Below the pieces are notes generated by a model that saw only the letters and a program-made list of their open reading frames with translations, did not search any database and had not been told where the DNA came from. Made by a program: the position numbers and the translations under genes. Positions 26,301 to 41,600 of a stretch of 64,000 nucleotides of DNA are shown piece by piece. The stretch's first letter is position 1; each line of letters opens with the position of its first letter. This DNA is from Panopea generosa. Its lineage: Eukaryota > Mollusca > Bivalvia > Adapedonta > Hiatellidae. The DNA is taken from contig CM055897.1 of assembly GCA_029582155.1 (NCBI GenBank), forward strand, positions 8,954,001 to 9,018,000, given 5' to 3'.

Positions 26301-29300
26301 TGTCGCGTAAGCTTCACCTTATATTGCAAGCAAGATTCAAATATATAATGACTTGCTATAAAGCTCTGTATGAAAATGTATGAGCTAATTTTGTGATTTA
26401 AAATCTCTAAAATCCAGCATTGTTTTTCCCAGGCAAATGACTTTGATTCCAAGCACAATGCTAACAAGACTGTGATAAAGAACCTGTCTAGATGGTTGGT
26501 TGGTTTGTACGACAAGGCAAATATAAAGTGTTTACAATACTCTGCACACGAGCTTGACAACGTTGTAGTTGTATCTGTTTCAACTAAGAAGATGGACAAA
26601 CCGTCAGTAAGATTCAAACAAAATTTCTTTATCAGAAGTTCCAGCTCTTGTTTCGTCAACATCTTTATCAAGGAAGCGTTAATCATTAGAAAAAACTACT
26701 CTTGAAACTTTGACTGTTTCTTAATTTATATTCTACTTTCTTCATATATACATTTGCACTTTTTCTTAATATTTATTTGCATTGTATTTAAATGTATATT
26801 ATTGTTTTTGCCATATTTCTGTAACATTGTAAATGGGCAAAGTCAAATGCCTTGCCGAGTTGCTAACTTTGAAACTTTATTATATTAAGTTTTATTAAAT
26901 ATTTAGAAACTTAACTCAGTTATAACTGATTATTTATTTTAAATCATTTTCAATGAAACCAATGACAGTTTTACTGGAGCTAGTCTGAAATAATGGTCGC
27001 TTAGCTGCTTTTCTTAAATTTTAATTTTAGTATTTAAGCATGTTAGTGAAACAGGACCCAGCTTAATAGAGTAATATAACACATCCCTTTTATGTACACT
27101 TCGTTTGGTTGTTTCTTGATTAATTCATATTTTTATATATTTTCAGATGAATATATAAAACATATAATAAAACCATTTATTGAAATACATGCATTAATAT
27201 AATTTCATCAAAGTCATCTCGTTTCACATTCAACGTTTTACGATTTTTGTAGAAACATATGTATAGTAATGTATCTGCAGTCCATTATGTGTATCCTTGT
27301 TGATCATTTGTCTGAAATATGCAAACTTAATTTGAATTTTGGATATATTCAATAATTGTTTGAAATGACTGAATATTGTTACATCATACGGTTTTACGTC
27401 TTTTATCAGGTATTCAATTCGACTCTCAGGAAGTGTATGTTGGAACTGGGATTTAATCATTCTCACTCAGATGTGATGGCTGGTGAAACCATTTCGGACA
27501 TATTAACAGAAAAAATTGCGAAAGTATAGAATGCATTTATCAATGTTACAATATCTATCCAATTAATTTGGTTTTGTAATGGATTTTATTTCAAAGGATA
27601 CCGTTCGACTAAATTTCTGGCATACTGCGTTTTTTAATAAAAATTTGCATTAGTTTTATAGCCTCTATGAACGCATCGTGTTACACATATTAATATTGTT
27701 TGGTGCATTTGTTAATTATTGTGATTTCCTGTACGGATGATCAACTGCAATAAACAAGCAGATATTTTACCAGAGCGTTTATTTCGTTTTAACAATATTG
27801 CAAATGATATGTTTGAAACAGGCAATGAAGAATTTCAACTTGTCATTTTTGGTGACTTGCTCTTTTAAATTAATCAAATAATTCATATTAAACTAGTACC
27901 GTTTTATCGTGTTATCATCACGTTTTAGACTCGAACTCTTTGTAGATATATTATTCTGTATATGTCAATATTTATTTTATTATTCTTATGTAGGCTTCAG
28001 CAGTAAGAGTGAGTGATCAGAAGAATTGTGCGGCATACAAAATAGAGACATTGCAATGGAAAACAGATGGGCGAGAATTTGGTTCTGTTGGCTTTGTTAA
28101 CTCAAATGGAACTATCTTCATCACATCAGATTTGTTCCCGAATTCGAAGTATGGTTACAATATGCGTGAATTTCTTATCTCAGTAGTTGAGGTAATAATA
28201 GTAGCATAATTATGTAGATTGCATTTGTAAAACTAGCGTTGCAAAAGCAACGGTTAGTCACCTTATTTATTTTACCTCGATTGTGAAACAAGTTCCTGCA
28301 ACGCCCGACATCTGGAGCATAAATTATGCAAGTTAAATGTAATCGAGTATTTTTCAATTTTTTTTTGAGAAAATCGTATTCCACTAATCACTTACAAATC
28401 AGACAAGGATCTATCCTTATATCTGTCCCAGTTTGAAAACAACAAGCTTTTTTTCATATCGTTTTTGTTTGCTAATTCGTAATAATTCATAATCACCAAT
28501 ACATTGTCATTATCCCCATAAAAAAAGTATCTTAATCAAACTAACAACATTATTCACCAATCCGAAATGACTGCTCCCTGTATTACGTCACTCCGGTGAC
28601 TATTTCTGAAACCCGTAACAAACAGAGTCACCCAGTCGACTCATAACTTAACTGTGTTCAATTTAAATACAGTTTAATGCGTTACTATGTTTTTTATTTT
28701 ATTTTCAGAATGAATAAAAAACTACTATTTGCAATTAAACGTCTTATATTTTTTTAGGAATGTATGTATTGTTTATAACATAAACACAGTTTGTGATATC
28801 AACAAGGAAAACAAACACTTACAATTGAGCTGTATTCTCTTTATAATATTCTTCATATATTAGTTTCATTTAACAAATTCCAACATATAAATTATATTTA
28901 ATAATATATTAATGGTAATCCACTATTTCCAACAGTGAAATTATACAAAAAATATTGTCCTTGCATATTAATTTAAAAAAAACATACCGTATTTAAAAAA
29001 AAACAAAAAAAACTTTAATATTTTTTATTTATCCAATAATTTTTTTGTAACTTTTATTTCAATTTAGTTGTACAAAAACTGACATATTGATACAAATATT
29101 TCATGATTATTATATATACATTTCGACATTTCCAATAGCCATTGAGTAATTAATAAAAATGTTCAAAAAGAAATCCTCAACCATTTTATTTTTCAGTTTC
29201 TCTTTTAATTATTATTTGAAATACTTCACAGTTAAATTACCACATACAGTCATAACACCTCTGTACTTAATGATAAAGTATAACTTGCAACAAAATCAGT

Positions 29301-29556
29301 TAGTGTGATGCTTTAGCATTTAAAAATATTGCTGAGGAAACTGATGTTAAATATGTTAAATTAGTGAAACCGGGGTCAACAACTCAATGGCTACCAAACA
29401 TTAAGATAACTTGTACATATATGCATTTGTAGACGTGCAGAACAATATACATGTTATTGAAATTCGTTTTCACAATTAACTATAAAGTAGTTGGTTATAT
29501 ATAGTAATATTATTAAACTTCTAGCAGATTAATCATTTGTATTAGAGATATTTTGA

Positions 29557-29609
<53 letters not shown>

Positions 29610-32600
29610 CTTAAGCTCTGCAAATTCCTGAGCAAAAACTTCACAACTTAAAAAGTGCAAAATTTTACCTACAATTCATCCAGTCTAACAAACATTGATA
29701 TGTTATCAAAATGATTTGCACTTATTGTAATGTATAAATTATAAAGCAACAATATATGTTTAATTGAATGCTGAAGTTAATTAATTGTTGATAAGTGCAT
29801 AAAAAACAATCCAATTGTCATAAAACATTCCGCTTTGAATCTTTTATCTGACATTGTAAACGTATTGTTTTTGAAAAGAAAGTAATACTTTATTGATGTA
29901 TATAAACATTAAATAATTATTCTTATTGCAGGTCTTAATAATGAGCAGTTAAGTATTATAGTTGATTGAAAAAAAGACAAAAAAGGAAAAAAATAAAAAC
30001 ACTCTGGGGGAGGGGATGTGGATTGATATAGTTAATTACTGAGTCTACAAAAATAAATGTATTTGTAATCAAACATATGTGTCTTAATTAAAACTGAAAG
30101 AGAAACATGTAAAATGTTTCAAATTTGTATCAAGATATTAGTGGCTTATAATCATTCCAAATAATATCAAAAGTGTGTACAATTTATTGTTGCAATATAC
30201 CGTTCTGTATAATACAGATTTATAATATGTTTCTTAAAGTTGTCAAGTGTAGGTTTAACTGTTTTAAGTTTCTGAGTGTAAAAAAATTTCTTTGCAATTA
30301 ATATTATTTTATTCAAAACTTTGTCAAAAATTCGATTTTCGAATATAATGTCTGTATTTGTCCAATTTAAATAATGCCTATACATTTTTCGCGAATATGG
30401 TTCATCAAACACGAGAAAAATTGTTTAGAAATGTCACATTCGATAAAAATATGTTTAATTGTTTCTATTTCTCTGTTGCATAAACTGCAAACAAAAATCA
30501 GAATCCTTATTTTCATATTTTAAGAAGAGAATTGGGTCCTAATATTTGATGGTTCATTCTGTAGTGAAACCATTGTTAATTTGTGCCATTTGTCATGTTT
30601 AATGGAAGGCAGTAAAATTTGGTTTCAACTAAATTGGTTCTTATATCCAAATCATTTTCCAATTTAGTAACGGATTGAGGGATTATATTTTCTTGTATAC
30701 AAGATAGATAATTTGCCCTATATCCTTTTGTATCTTTCATAATTATTGATATTGATAAAGGGCATGTAGGTGCTCCTCCATTACTAGCTAAATGAACAAT
30801 TGAAAGTTTAGATAACTACCTTTTAACAGATGCTATCAATCCTTCTTCATATTCTATGAAGTTTGTATTTATGTTGTATCTACTAATAAAACCAACCATC
30901 GAGTAGAAATTACCATTTACATCATAATATCATTTATCAATAAAACACCCTTAGAGAACCAATTGTTATAAAATAAACATGTGCCTCCAACCTTAATGTT
31001 TGGGTTAAACCAAATTGATTTTTTTAAAATGTGTACCAATTTGCAGGCTTTGAATATGTTTGATAACTTCTAAAAACATCTTTTCAGAAGGGATTATGTA
31101 TTCTGTTTATGTGTCTACTTATAAAATCTGGGCCATATGCGCCATCATTTGACATGAATGGGTACATTGAATTAAATATCTCTAGATATTTTTTTTTGAG
31201 TTTAAAAGGCGTCTTATCCTTGTGTGTTTTAATGAGTTAATAAAAAGGTCTATATCATACATTGTGAGACCCCCTTTTATGTAAGAGTTGCAAAGAGTAG
31301 TTTTATTCACCTTAAATAGTTTACCATTTCAAACAAGTTTAAAAAATAAACTTTTAGTCTCTTTAATATTATCTGAGTTAGGGTTTGGTAGAGCTAAGAT
31401 AAGATGATTAATTTTTGATATGGTTAAACTTTTTAAGATTGTTATTTTACCAATTGGCGTAAATATTCGTTTTGACCAATGGATAAGAAGTTGTTTTATA
31501 TCATGTTTCTTATCATCAAAGTTCACATTAATCATTTTGTCTAGATCTACAGAAAATCGAATACCAAGGATATACGAGGATCTCTGCACATAAAATGAAT
31601 ATATAGTAAATAAAAGAATAAATTTTAAAAAAAAAATAAAGATTTTTTTCATTAATCCAATAATATCTAATGGTGAAATGAGGTCAAAATAAACAAAAAC
31701 AAAAATGATGTAAATGCATAAAATATAAAAAAAACTTTGTTTGTTTTGGTTTAAAATCTAATGATATTTCATCTCGTGATCACAAAAAATTGATGTTGCA
31801 ACTCATTGCAAGCCACCCGGGAGAATATGACAACTTAAACATAAAACGATCTTACACCAAAACAAACAAATCCACTATATATCTACTATGTAATTGTTTA
31901 GTTTCGGTTACAATGTTCTTTATACTTAGCGTCATTACCTAATAAAACTATGTTTTGAATAAAATATAGCTTATTATATAGTTCTTTAAGTTACATGTAT
32001 AATATCGTTAATATGTTATTAATAAATACGATATATATCCGATAAGAAATAGAACTAACTTTAAATAAATTATGATGAAGGGTAAGTATGAGTGTTTGTT
32101 CGGATACTTAGTAATAGTTTTAGTGGAAATCAATTGATTACTCATAAACTGACGGTTGCTTATTTTCAAAAAATGTAATTGCCGACATGTTTTTATATGC
32201 TTAACAATGTATATGTCAATTTGCCTGTTTCATCGTTGCAGTATCCACCATACGTTGTTAAGACAACGGTAAATGGCACAATCAAATATACAGGATTCTG
32301 TCTTGATATTCTAAAAGAACTATCACGTAACTTAAATTTCACGTACGTATTTAATTTATTTCGAATTCGTAGTATCTATGATTTAGTAATGAAAGGTTTG
32401 TTCAGTTATGCCCTATTTTTATATATAGAGGCTCTTACATGAGTGCTCATTTATTATTGAATTTATTAAACGAAATTACAAAATTATATTATGCGAGGCT
32501 CTGCCGAGCGTTATATCATTTTTTGCCAATGAGTTTAACAAATTGAATAATTACTGTTCACGAATGTAAAATTAGATTCTTTTAATCACATAACTCGGAA

Positions 32601-35600
32601 TAACAATACATTTACCATTTATTATGTTGATAAGGAACGAGAAAAGGTCCGGCATATTTGTTTTCGTCATTAGTTGTATGACGTAACATCTCAAAATAAC
32701 GTCATTAACTGTGACAAATCGACGTCATTGATATCTGCCGGAAAGTGGAAATGTAGTTCGGCATTTTGCGTATGAAAGCCGAGTTATAGAAAACACCGAA
32801 CGATGAATCGGAAGTGATATTATTAAAAATATGTCATGGGTTTATTACACTCCTGCACCGTAAATTATGTGATAAAGTGATATATCTTATTGGATGCAGC
32901 ATAAGTAACTATTTGTGACTGGTTGGTATGAAAACAATCACGGGTTTGGGAATAGTTTCTGATATTTATACCTTTATAAATTTGCTTTATTTATTTCCTA
33001 TATCTCGTTTACAGTTAGTAGTCCAAGGTTTAAGCATCCCCGGATGTTTTATAGATTTTAATTTATTTCAAAATTAATATCTTTAGTGAAAAAATAATGT
33101 AAATGTTACTAGACTCTATGGTAGCCATATGATTCAATTCTCAATTCAGTTATAGTATAACAGAACCAGTTGATAACGCCTATGGGATGGTGGTGGAGCC
33201 GGAATCCATGCAGTTTAACGGCTTAATAGGACAGTTGCAAAGAAATGTAAGACATGATAACTCTATGTTATACAACACATTTTGAATTATCCTTTTTAGG
33301 TACTATACAGATATATATCTAGTCCGGTTGTGATAGTTTGATCCTGCTGGTATAATAAAAGTCAATAACTTATGTTCGGTGTTACATGTACCACTAGTGA
33401 GTTGTAAGAATTTTGTAAGAATAAAGGCTGTAGGAATCACAAATTTAATATTATTTTGACGATTAAAAGATTAGCTTCATCTCTATTTTCATGATTTTTT
33501 TCATGATTTATTTTTCAATCTGTCTTAATATTTTTCTTATAGAATTGTCTAAGCTGATTTGGAATGATATATCGAATCTACCAAATTGTGACTTGAATGG
33601 CAATTCATTTTGAGCAGTAAACTTGAAACGAAACAATTAAAAATAGACAGCACTTAGAAAAAGCTTTATGACCTTCACATCGTCATTCGGATTCTTTTCA
33701 AGATGAAAAGAATTCTCAAATATGAAAACCAGAATTAAAGATCAATATGAAATCGTGTGACTCATTTGACACGTCACAAAAACGTTGCAATTTCAAGAGT
33801 CAATCTGATCACCTCGGCCTTTATGCAACGCATGTGTATTACACGGAGGATACAGAAATACCCGATGTTACACGAATGTTTCCAACGTGAGATCTGTTTT
33901 GGTCTCACTTACTTAAGAAATCCCTTTTCAGTATTTTATTTTGGCATGTTGAAATGCTAATAAAATATGTTCATAATATATATTCTTATTGCAATATGGG
34001 ATCGGTAATTATATGCAGGCATGTTGTATAGGATCAAATGTTTCAGCCAATTTTAAAATTTGGAAAATTCCTGACTACAGGTTTTTCTAATTTTTATCTA
34101 TGATTATTTCTTCGATTTTTTCATTTAGAAAAGTTGTTAAAGATTTTCCACAACAGGAATATATTCGTTCTAAAGATATTTTACCTTGACCTCTGTCATA
34201 CATTTTGTATATGTCACAGGAAGTGGACATGATTGTGTCTGACGTGGCGATACAGCGAGACAGAGAGCAAGTGATGGACTTCACTTATCCTTTCTACTTT
34301 GGCTACTCCACTGTCATGGTGAAAAAGTATGACCCCAACCAGTATAGATGGAAGAAACTTCTGGAACCATTCAGGGTGCGTGAAACAAGGTTCGAGTATT
34401 GATCTGGTATACTACATTGGTATTACAGACTGCTGTTTGCTATAACACTTCCCCAAGAACCCTGTGTAAAATTAACATCACTGAAAATGATTTAAAACAC
34501 ACATTAAGATGTGTATCCCTGGTGAATTATTGTCCATAAGCTAGATTTGCAATTTTATCACCTAGGTTAAATCATGAAAATTTAAAAAAAATAAATAAAT
34601 AAATTGATACAGATACCTATAGTGAATTAAATCACATCCTGAACATTCTGTTTTTATACTCATATGGGCATGGCTTGTGCAGTATTTAACAAGATGTCCG
34701 TAATATATTATAATATAGATATAACTGGCATCTAGTCTGTAGACCGGTCCAAATACTCCCGTTTGTGTCCGTCAAATAGCAATTTTAGGAAAGCCACATA
34801 TGAGCACGTTGATTTGCCAGTTGCCCCAACTGCAAGTTTTAATGACGTCACAGTTTAGTAAGTTAATATACTACTTGTCAAAATGGAGTACTGCTGTAAC
34901 ACAAAACGTTGTGAAAGGCTAACTGGTATTTTTAAGTGCAATTATAAGCATTTTATTGACACGTAGATTGAATATAATGATAGTGTTACTTATTTTATTG
35001 ACGCGTAGATTGAATATAATGATAATGTTACTTAATTCGGTTATTAAATTAGATGATCAAAATAGCTATTGACATTTTAATGTTTTGCTGATATAATGCA
35101 CAATTGGTTTTTCGATACTTAAAAATACATTTAAATGAATAATATTAATTAAAAAAAACAACTCCGGTTATACATCCGGATCCGGTTAGCTCAGATAGTA
35201 GCGCTAATGACTATCAAGCCAGTTTTCGTGAGATTGAATCCTCGTCCGATCAAAGTATCAGTGATAATTTATATATGACATTATGTCTCGTTTTCATTCA
35301 TCTCTCCGCACCTCTGACTCAAATGGAAATGTTATCAGTTACTTGCAGAAATTGGTGTGATTAAGTACTAGGATCCTAATGAGTGGTCTGTTAGCACTTG
35401 ATGACAAAACAGAAACGAGGCTAAAAGTCTGTTTTATATTGTGTAAAGATTTTGTGTTATACTTTCTATATGTATTAATCTACATTTGGTATTTAGTGGG
35501 AAGTGGTTGCGATGCTCATCGGAATGCTTCTACTGGCGGCCCTTGTTATACACCTGTTAGAGAAGCACAACCCCTTCAATGAACACGAAACGAAGCATGT

Positions 35601-38600
35601 CCAACCAAACTGCCATAACTGTCGGGTAAATAAGTGTGGTTTCCTAACATACACCGGATCCCTCATGTGGCTTTTTGGAATTATTAGCAATGAAGGTACA
35701 GTATGAAAAGAGATTAATGAACAGGGTGGCAATTATTAAAAATTGCAATTCATTATAATGACAATTCTATACTGGAAAACAATCAAGGTTCACAGGAATG
35801 CATCACTGACAGACTGATAAAGACCTAATTAACTTATGCAGAACAGTGTAGGATTACAAGCACAATGATGTGTTTATTTAGTTATAACTTAAATTATGTT
35901 TAAACTTGCTATGCCTTGTTACTTTTGATATGATACAAACCGTTTAGGGATAATTGTGGGAGTCAAAGGTTCAATATGTAAATATTATATCGATTTATTA
36001 TAAAACCCTAAATGTGTTTATCCCGAGGGCTATAGTTTCAGGCGTACATATATTTATATACTATTCCATAAGTAGTTGTGACATTATATGTGTCGTACAG
36101 TCAATTGTACCTTTCTATATATAACATTACTTACATTTCTAAATCGTTAAGATCGAAATCAGCGAAAACAAGAATACCATTTCTATTTGAAGTTAAATAT
36201 CGAGACTTTATGTACATAATGTATGTGTGATTATAGATTTAATAAATTGTAAGAACTTGAGCTAAATGACGTGTTTGAGAGCTTTATGTGCTTTTGTTTT
36301 TGTTTTGTTTGGTATACCTCGATTGTGATACAAGTTTATTACAACTCCCTTCTTAGGGCAAGCGCTCCGATATTGTTAATCATTATAAACTTCAAACAAT
36401 CATATTTAATTAGAAAGTTTTTTAAATGCTTCTGAAAAATCAGTACCAGGCCCCGGTTTCACAAACATGCTTATGTCTCTTATTTTACTATTTTACTCAA
36501 TAGTGTGTTCAATTTTATACTTAAATTGAGGACACTATATGAGTTTAAGTAAAATAGCAGACTTAAGAATTTTTTAAGAAACCGGGCCCTGCATTATATC
36601 ATTATGTGGTCACTTCATTGTTAAGTTGTCTTCCTATACAGGTAACGTCCACATGCCTGGATCTGTAGCTGGTCGTACATTTGTGAGCAGTTGGACTTTG
36701 TTCTGCGTCGTCATCATAGCGACCTACAGCGGCAACTTGATCGCCTTCCTCACCGTCACCAAGGACAAGTTCCCCTTTAACTCTCTACTTGAAATGTCAA
36801 GGAAAGACGACACGTATAAATGGGGAACAATTGGCGGGTCGGCATGGGAACAGGTCCTAACGGTAAATATGTCATATCTCTAAACAATAGTGGATCTAAA
36901 TGAGAACGAGTCCTAACGGTAAATATGTCGTATTTCTGAACAATAGTTGGATCTGAATGGGAACGAGTCCTAACGGTAAATATATCGTATTTCTGAACAA
37001 TAGTTGGATCTGAATGGGAACGAGTCCTAACGGTAAATATGTGGTATCTCTTAACAATAGTTGGATCTGAATGGGAACGAGTCCTAACGGTAAATATATC
37101 GTATTTCTGAACAATAGTTGGATCTGAATGGGAACGGGTCCTTACGGTAAATATGTCGTTTCTGAACAATAGTTGGATCTGATTGGGAACGGGTCCTAAC
37201 GGTAAATATATCGTATTTCTGAACAATAGTTGGATCTGAATGGGAACGGGTCCTAACGGTAAATATATCGTATCTCTAAACAATAGTTGGATCTGAATGG
37301 GAACGAGTCCTAACGGTAAATATGTGGTATCTCTTAACAATAGTTGGATCTGAATGGGAACGAGTCCTAACGGTAAATATATCGTATTTCTGAACAATAG
37401 TTGGATCTGAATGGGATCGGGTCCTAACGGTAAATATGTCGTTTCTGAACAATAGTTGGATCTGATTGGGAACGGGTCCTAACGGTAAATATGTCGTATC
37501 TCTGAACAATAGTTGGATCTGAATGGGAACGAGTCCTAACGGTAAATATGTGGTATCTCTTAACAATAGTTGGATCTGAATGGGAACGAGTCCTAACGGT
37601 AAATATATCGTATTTCTGAACAATAGTTGGATCTGAATGGGATCGGGTCCTAACGGTAAATATGTCGTTTCTGAACAATAGTTGGATCTGAATGGGAACG
37701 AGTCCTAACGGTAAATATATCGTATTTCTGAACAATAGTTGGATCTGAATGGGAACGGGTCCTAACGGTTAATATGTCGTATCTCTGAACAATAGTTGGA
37801 TCTGAATGGGAACGAGTCCTAACGGTAAATATATCGTATTTCTCAACAATAGTTGGATCTGAATGGGAACGAGTCCTAACGGTAAATATATCGTATTTCT
37901 GAACAATAGTTGGATCTGATTGGGAACGGGTCCTAACGGTAAATATATCGTATCTCTAAACAATAGTTGGATCTGAATGGGAACGAGTCCTAACGGTAAA
38001 TATGTGGTATCTCTTAACAATAGTTGGATCTGAATGGGAACGAGTCCTAACGGTAAATATATCGTATTTCTGAACAATAGTTGGATCTGAATGAGATCGG
38101 GTCCTAACGGTAAATATGTCGTTTCTGAACAATAGTTGGATCTGAATGGACACGGGTCCTAACGGTAAATATGTCGTATCTCTGAACAATAGTTGGATCT
38201 GATTGGGAACGGGTCCTAACGGTAAATATGTCGTATCTCTGAACAATAGTTGGATCTGATTGGGAACGGGTCCTAACGGTAAATATGTCGTATCTCTGAA
38301 CAATAGTTGGATCTGATTGGGAACGGGTCCTAACGGTAAATATGTCGTATCTCTGAACAATAGTTGGATCTGAATGGGAACGAGTCCTAACGGTAAATAT
38401 GTCGTATCTCTGAACAATAGTTGGATCTGAATGGGAACGGGTCCTAACGGTTAATATGTCGTATCTCTGAACAATAGTTGGATCTGAATGGGAACGAGTC
38501 CTAACGGTAAATATATCGTATTTCTGAACAATAGTTGGATCTGAATGGGAACGAGTCCTAACGGTAAATATATCGTATTTCTGAACAATAGTTGGATCTG

Positions 38601-41600
38601 AATGGGAACAGGTCCTAACGGTAAATATATCGTATTTCTGAACAATAGTTGGATCTGAATGGACACGGGTCCTAACGGTAAATATATCGTATTTCTGAAC
38701 AATAGTTGGATCTGAATGGGAACGGGTCCTAACGGTAAATATGTCGTTTCTGAACAATAGTTGGATCTGATTGGGAACGGGTCCTAACGGTAAATATGTT
38801 GTTTCTCTAAACAATAGTTGGATCTGAATGGACACGGGTCCTAACGGTAAATATATCGTATTTCTGAACAATAGTTGGCTCTGAATGGGATCGGGTCCTA
38901 ACGGTAAATATGTCGTTTCTGAACAATAGTTGGATCTGATTGGGAACGGGTCCTAACGGTAAATATGTCGTTTCTGAACAATAGTTGGATCTGAATGGGA
39001 TCGGGTCCTAACGGTAAATATGTCGTTTCTGAACAATAGTTGGATCTGAATGGGAACGAGTCCTAACGGTAAATATATCGTATCTCTGAACAATAGTTGG
39101 ATCTGAATGGGAACGGGTCTTAACGGTAAATATATCGTATCTCTGAACAATAGTTGGATCTGAATGGACACGGGTCCTAACGGTAAATATATCGTATCTC
39201 TGAACAATAGTTGGATCTGAATGGGAACGAGTCCTAACGGTAAATATGTCGTTTCTCTAAACAATAGTTGGATCTGAATGGACACGGGTCCTAACGGTAA
39301 ATATATCGTATCTCTGAACAATAGTTGGATCTGAATGGGATCGGGTCCTAACGGTAAATATGTCGTTTCTGAACAATAGTTGGATCTTATTGGGAACGGG
39401 TCTTAACGGTAAATATGTCGTATCTCTGAACAATAGTTGGATCTGAATGGACACGGGTCCTAACGGTAAATATATCGTATTTCTGAACAATAGTTGGATC
39501 TGAATGGGAACGGGTCCTAACGGTAAATATGTCGTTTCTGAACAATAGTTGGATCTGATTGGGAACGGGTCCTAACGGTAAATATGTTGTTTCTCTAAAC
39601 AATAGTTGGATCTGAATGGACACGGGTCCTAACGGTAAATATATCGTATTTCTGAACAATAGTTGGCTCTGAATGGGATCGGGTCCTAACGGTAAATATG
39701 TCGTTTCTGAACAATAGTTGGATCTGATTGGGAACGGGTCCTAACGGTCAATATGTCGTTTCTGAACAATAGTTGGATCTGAATGGGATCGGGTCCTAAC
39801 GGTAAATATGTCGTTTCTGAACAATAGTTGGATCTGAATGGGAACGAGTCCTAACGGTAAATATATCGTATCTCTGAACAATAGTTGGATCTGAATGGGA
39901 ACGGGTCTTAACGGTAAATATATCGTATCTCTGAACAATAGTTGGATCTGAATGGACACGGGTCCTAACGGTAAATATATCGTATCTCTGAACAATAGTT
40001 GGATCTGAATGGGAACGAGTCCTAACGGTAAATATGTCGTTTCTCTAAACAATAGTTGGATCTGAATGGACACGGGTCCTAACGGTAAATATATCGTATC
40101 TCTGAACAATAGTTGGATCTGAATGGGATCGGGTCCTAACGGTAAATATGTCGTTTCTGAACAATAGTTGGATCTTATTGGGAACGGGTCTTAACGGTAA
40201 ATATGTCGTATCTCTGAACAATAGTTGGATCTGAATGGGAACGGGTCCTAACGGTAAATATGTCGTATCTCTAAACAATAGTTGGATCTGATTGGGAACG
40301 GGTCCTAACGGTAAATATGTCGTATCTCTAAACAATAGTTGGATCTGATTGGGAACGGGTCCTAACGGTAAATATATCGTATTTCTGAACAATAGTTGGA
40401 TCTGAATGGGAACGGGTCTTAACGGTAAATATATCGTATCTCTGAACAATAGTTGGATCTGAATGGACACGGGTCCTAACGGTAAATATATCGTATCTCT
40501 GAACAATAGTTGGATCTGAATGGGAACGGGTCCTAACGGTAAATATGTCGTTTCTCTGAACAATAGTTGGATCTGAATGGACACGGGTCCTAACGGTAAA
40601 TATATCGTATCTCTGAACAATAGTTGGATCTGAATGGGAACGGGTCCTAACGGTAAATATGTCGTTTCTGAACAATAGTTGGATCTGATTGGGAACGGGT
40701 CTTAACGGTAAATATGTCGTATCTCTAAACAATAGTTGGATCTGATTGGGAACGGGTCCTAACGGTAAATATATCGTATTTCTGAACAATAGTTGGATCT
40801 GAATGGGAACGGGTCTTAACGGTAAATATATCGTATCTCTGAACAATAGTTTGATCTGAATGGACACGGGTCCTAACTGTAAATATATCGTATCTCTGAA
40901 CAATAGTTGGATCTGAATGGGAACGGGTCCTAACGGTAAATATGTCGTTTCTCTGAACAATAGTTGGATCTGAATGGACACGGGTCCTAACGGTAAATAT
41001 ATCGTATCTCTGAACAATAGTTGGATCTGAATGGGAACGAGTCCTAACGGTAAATATGTCGTATTTCTGAACAATAGTTGGATCTGAATGGGATCGGGTC
41101 CTAACGGTTAATATGTCGTATCTCTGAACAATAGTTGGATCTGAATGGGAACGGGTCCTAACTGTAAATATATCGTATCTCTAAACAATAGTTGGATCTG
41201 ATTGGGAACGGGTCCTAACGGTAAATATATCGTATTTCTGAACAATAGTTGGATCTGAATGGGAACGGGTCTTAACGGTAAATATATCGTATCTCTGAAC
41301 AATAGTTGGATCTGAATGGACACGGGTCCTAACGGTAAATATGTCGTATCTCTAAACAATAGTTGGATCTGAATGGGAACGGGTCCTAACGGTAAATATG
41401 TCGTATCTCTAAACAATAGTTGGATCTGATTGGGAACGGGTCCTAACGGTAAATATGTCGTATCTCTAAACAATAGTTGGATCTGATTGGGAACGGGTCC
41501 TAACGGTAAATATGTCGTATCTCTGAACAATAGTTGGATCTGAATGGGAACGGGTCCTAACGGTAAATATGTCGTATCTCTAAACAATAGTTGGATCTGA

